DNA of 5,397 nucleotides, taken from positions 1 to 5,397 of the forward strand of contig WAOU01000085.1 in assembly GCA_015521095.1 (NCBI GenBank), in the 5' to 3' direction. Positions 5,358-5,397 of this stretch are shown here, piece after piece. Origin of the DNA: Desulfurococcales archaeon. Lineage in GTDB: Archaea; Thermoproteota; Thermoprotei_A; Sulfolobales; Acidilobaceae. A program made the translations under genes and the position numbers. Each line of letters starts with the position of its first letter. The first letter of the stretch is position 1. The notes under the pieces are model-generated. The model ran no database searches, was not told where the DNA came from, and saw only the letters and a program-made list of their open reading frames with translations.

Positions 5358-5397
5358 TCCTATACTGGTTGTCATATTCACTAGAACGGAACAAGCA

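Overview
The window comes from a hyperthermophilic or thermophilic crenarchaeon (class Thermoprotei). I would guess a Desulfurococcales-like lineage, but the sequence does not fix the genus. Four things point this way: the archaeal/eukaryotic-type ribosomal proteins eL14 and eL34, archaeal SecY and archaeal-type AdkA; the gene order secY-adkA-DUF106-rpl34e-cmk-rpl14e-cbf5; AGA/AGG- and ATA-rich coding with Shine-Dalgarno sites and AT-rich TATA boxes; and a cbf5 gene interrupted by a tRNA-type intron, which is known from Crenarchaeota. There is no mobile element, CRISPR array or recognisable defence system. All bases outside the genes listed are short intergenic gaps, none longer than 150 bp.

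Layout. All seven protein genes lie on the minus strand, so they read right to left. Two tRNA genes on the plus strand flank them: tRNA-Ser(UGA) at the left edge and tRNA-Leu(CAG) at the right edge. Reading along transcription: secY (protein translocation channel) and adkA (archaeal adenylate kinase) are 3 bp apart and form one unit. After a 124 bp gap with a good TATA box come the DUF106/EMC3-like membrane protein, rpl34e and cmk (cytidylate kinase); rpl34e and cmk overlap by 46 bp. After another TATA box comes rpl14e. A further TATA box precedes cbf5, the catalytic subunit of the H/ACA RNP pseudouridine synthase.

The most notable element is in cbf5. The gene looks broken, because a TAG stop ends the N-terminal frame. 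Removing a 33-nt segment (932-964, minus strand) restores a continuous 348-residue protein and rebuilds the codon of the catalytic aspartate, in GHGGTLDPKVTG. The segment folds into a GC-rich hairpin with bulge-helix-bulge-like junctions, so the enzyme is inactive unless the mRNA is spliced by the tRNA-splicing endonuclease. Archaeal cbf5 introns of this kind are already described, so this is a strong instance of a known rare phenomenon and not a new system.

Functionally the block joins ribosome building (eL14, eL34, and Cbf5 for rRNA modification), membrane insertion of nascent proteins (SecY and the EMC3-like protein) and nucleotide supply (AMP and CMP kinases). This is a typical archaeal growth-linked cluster.
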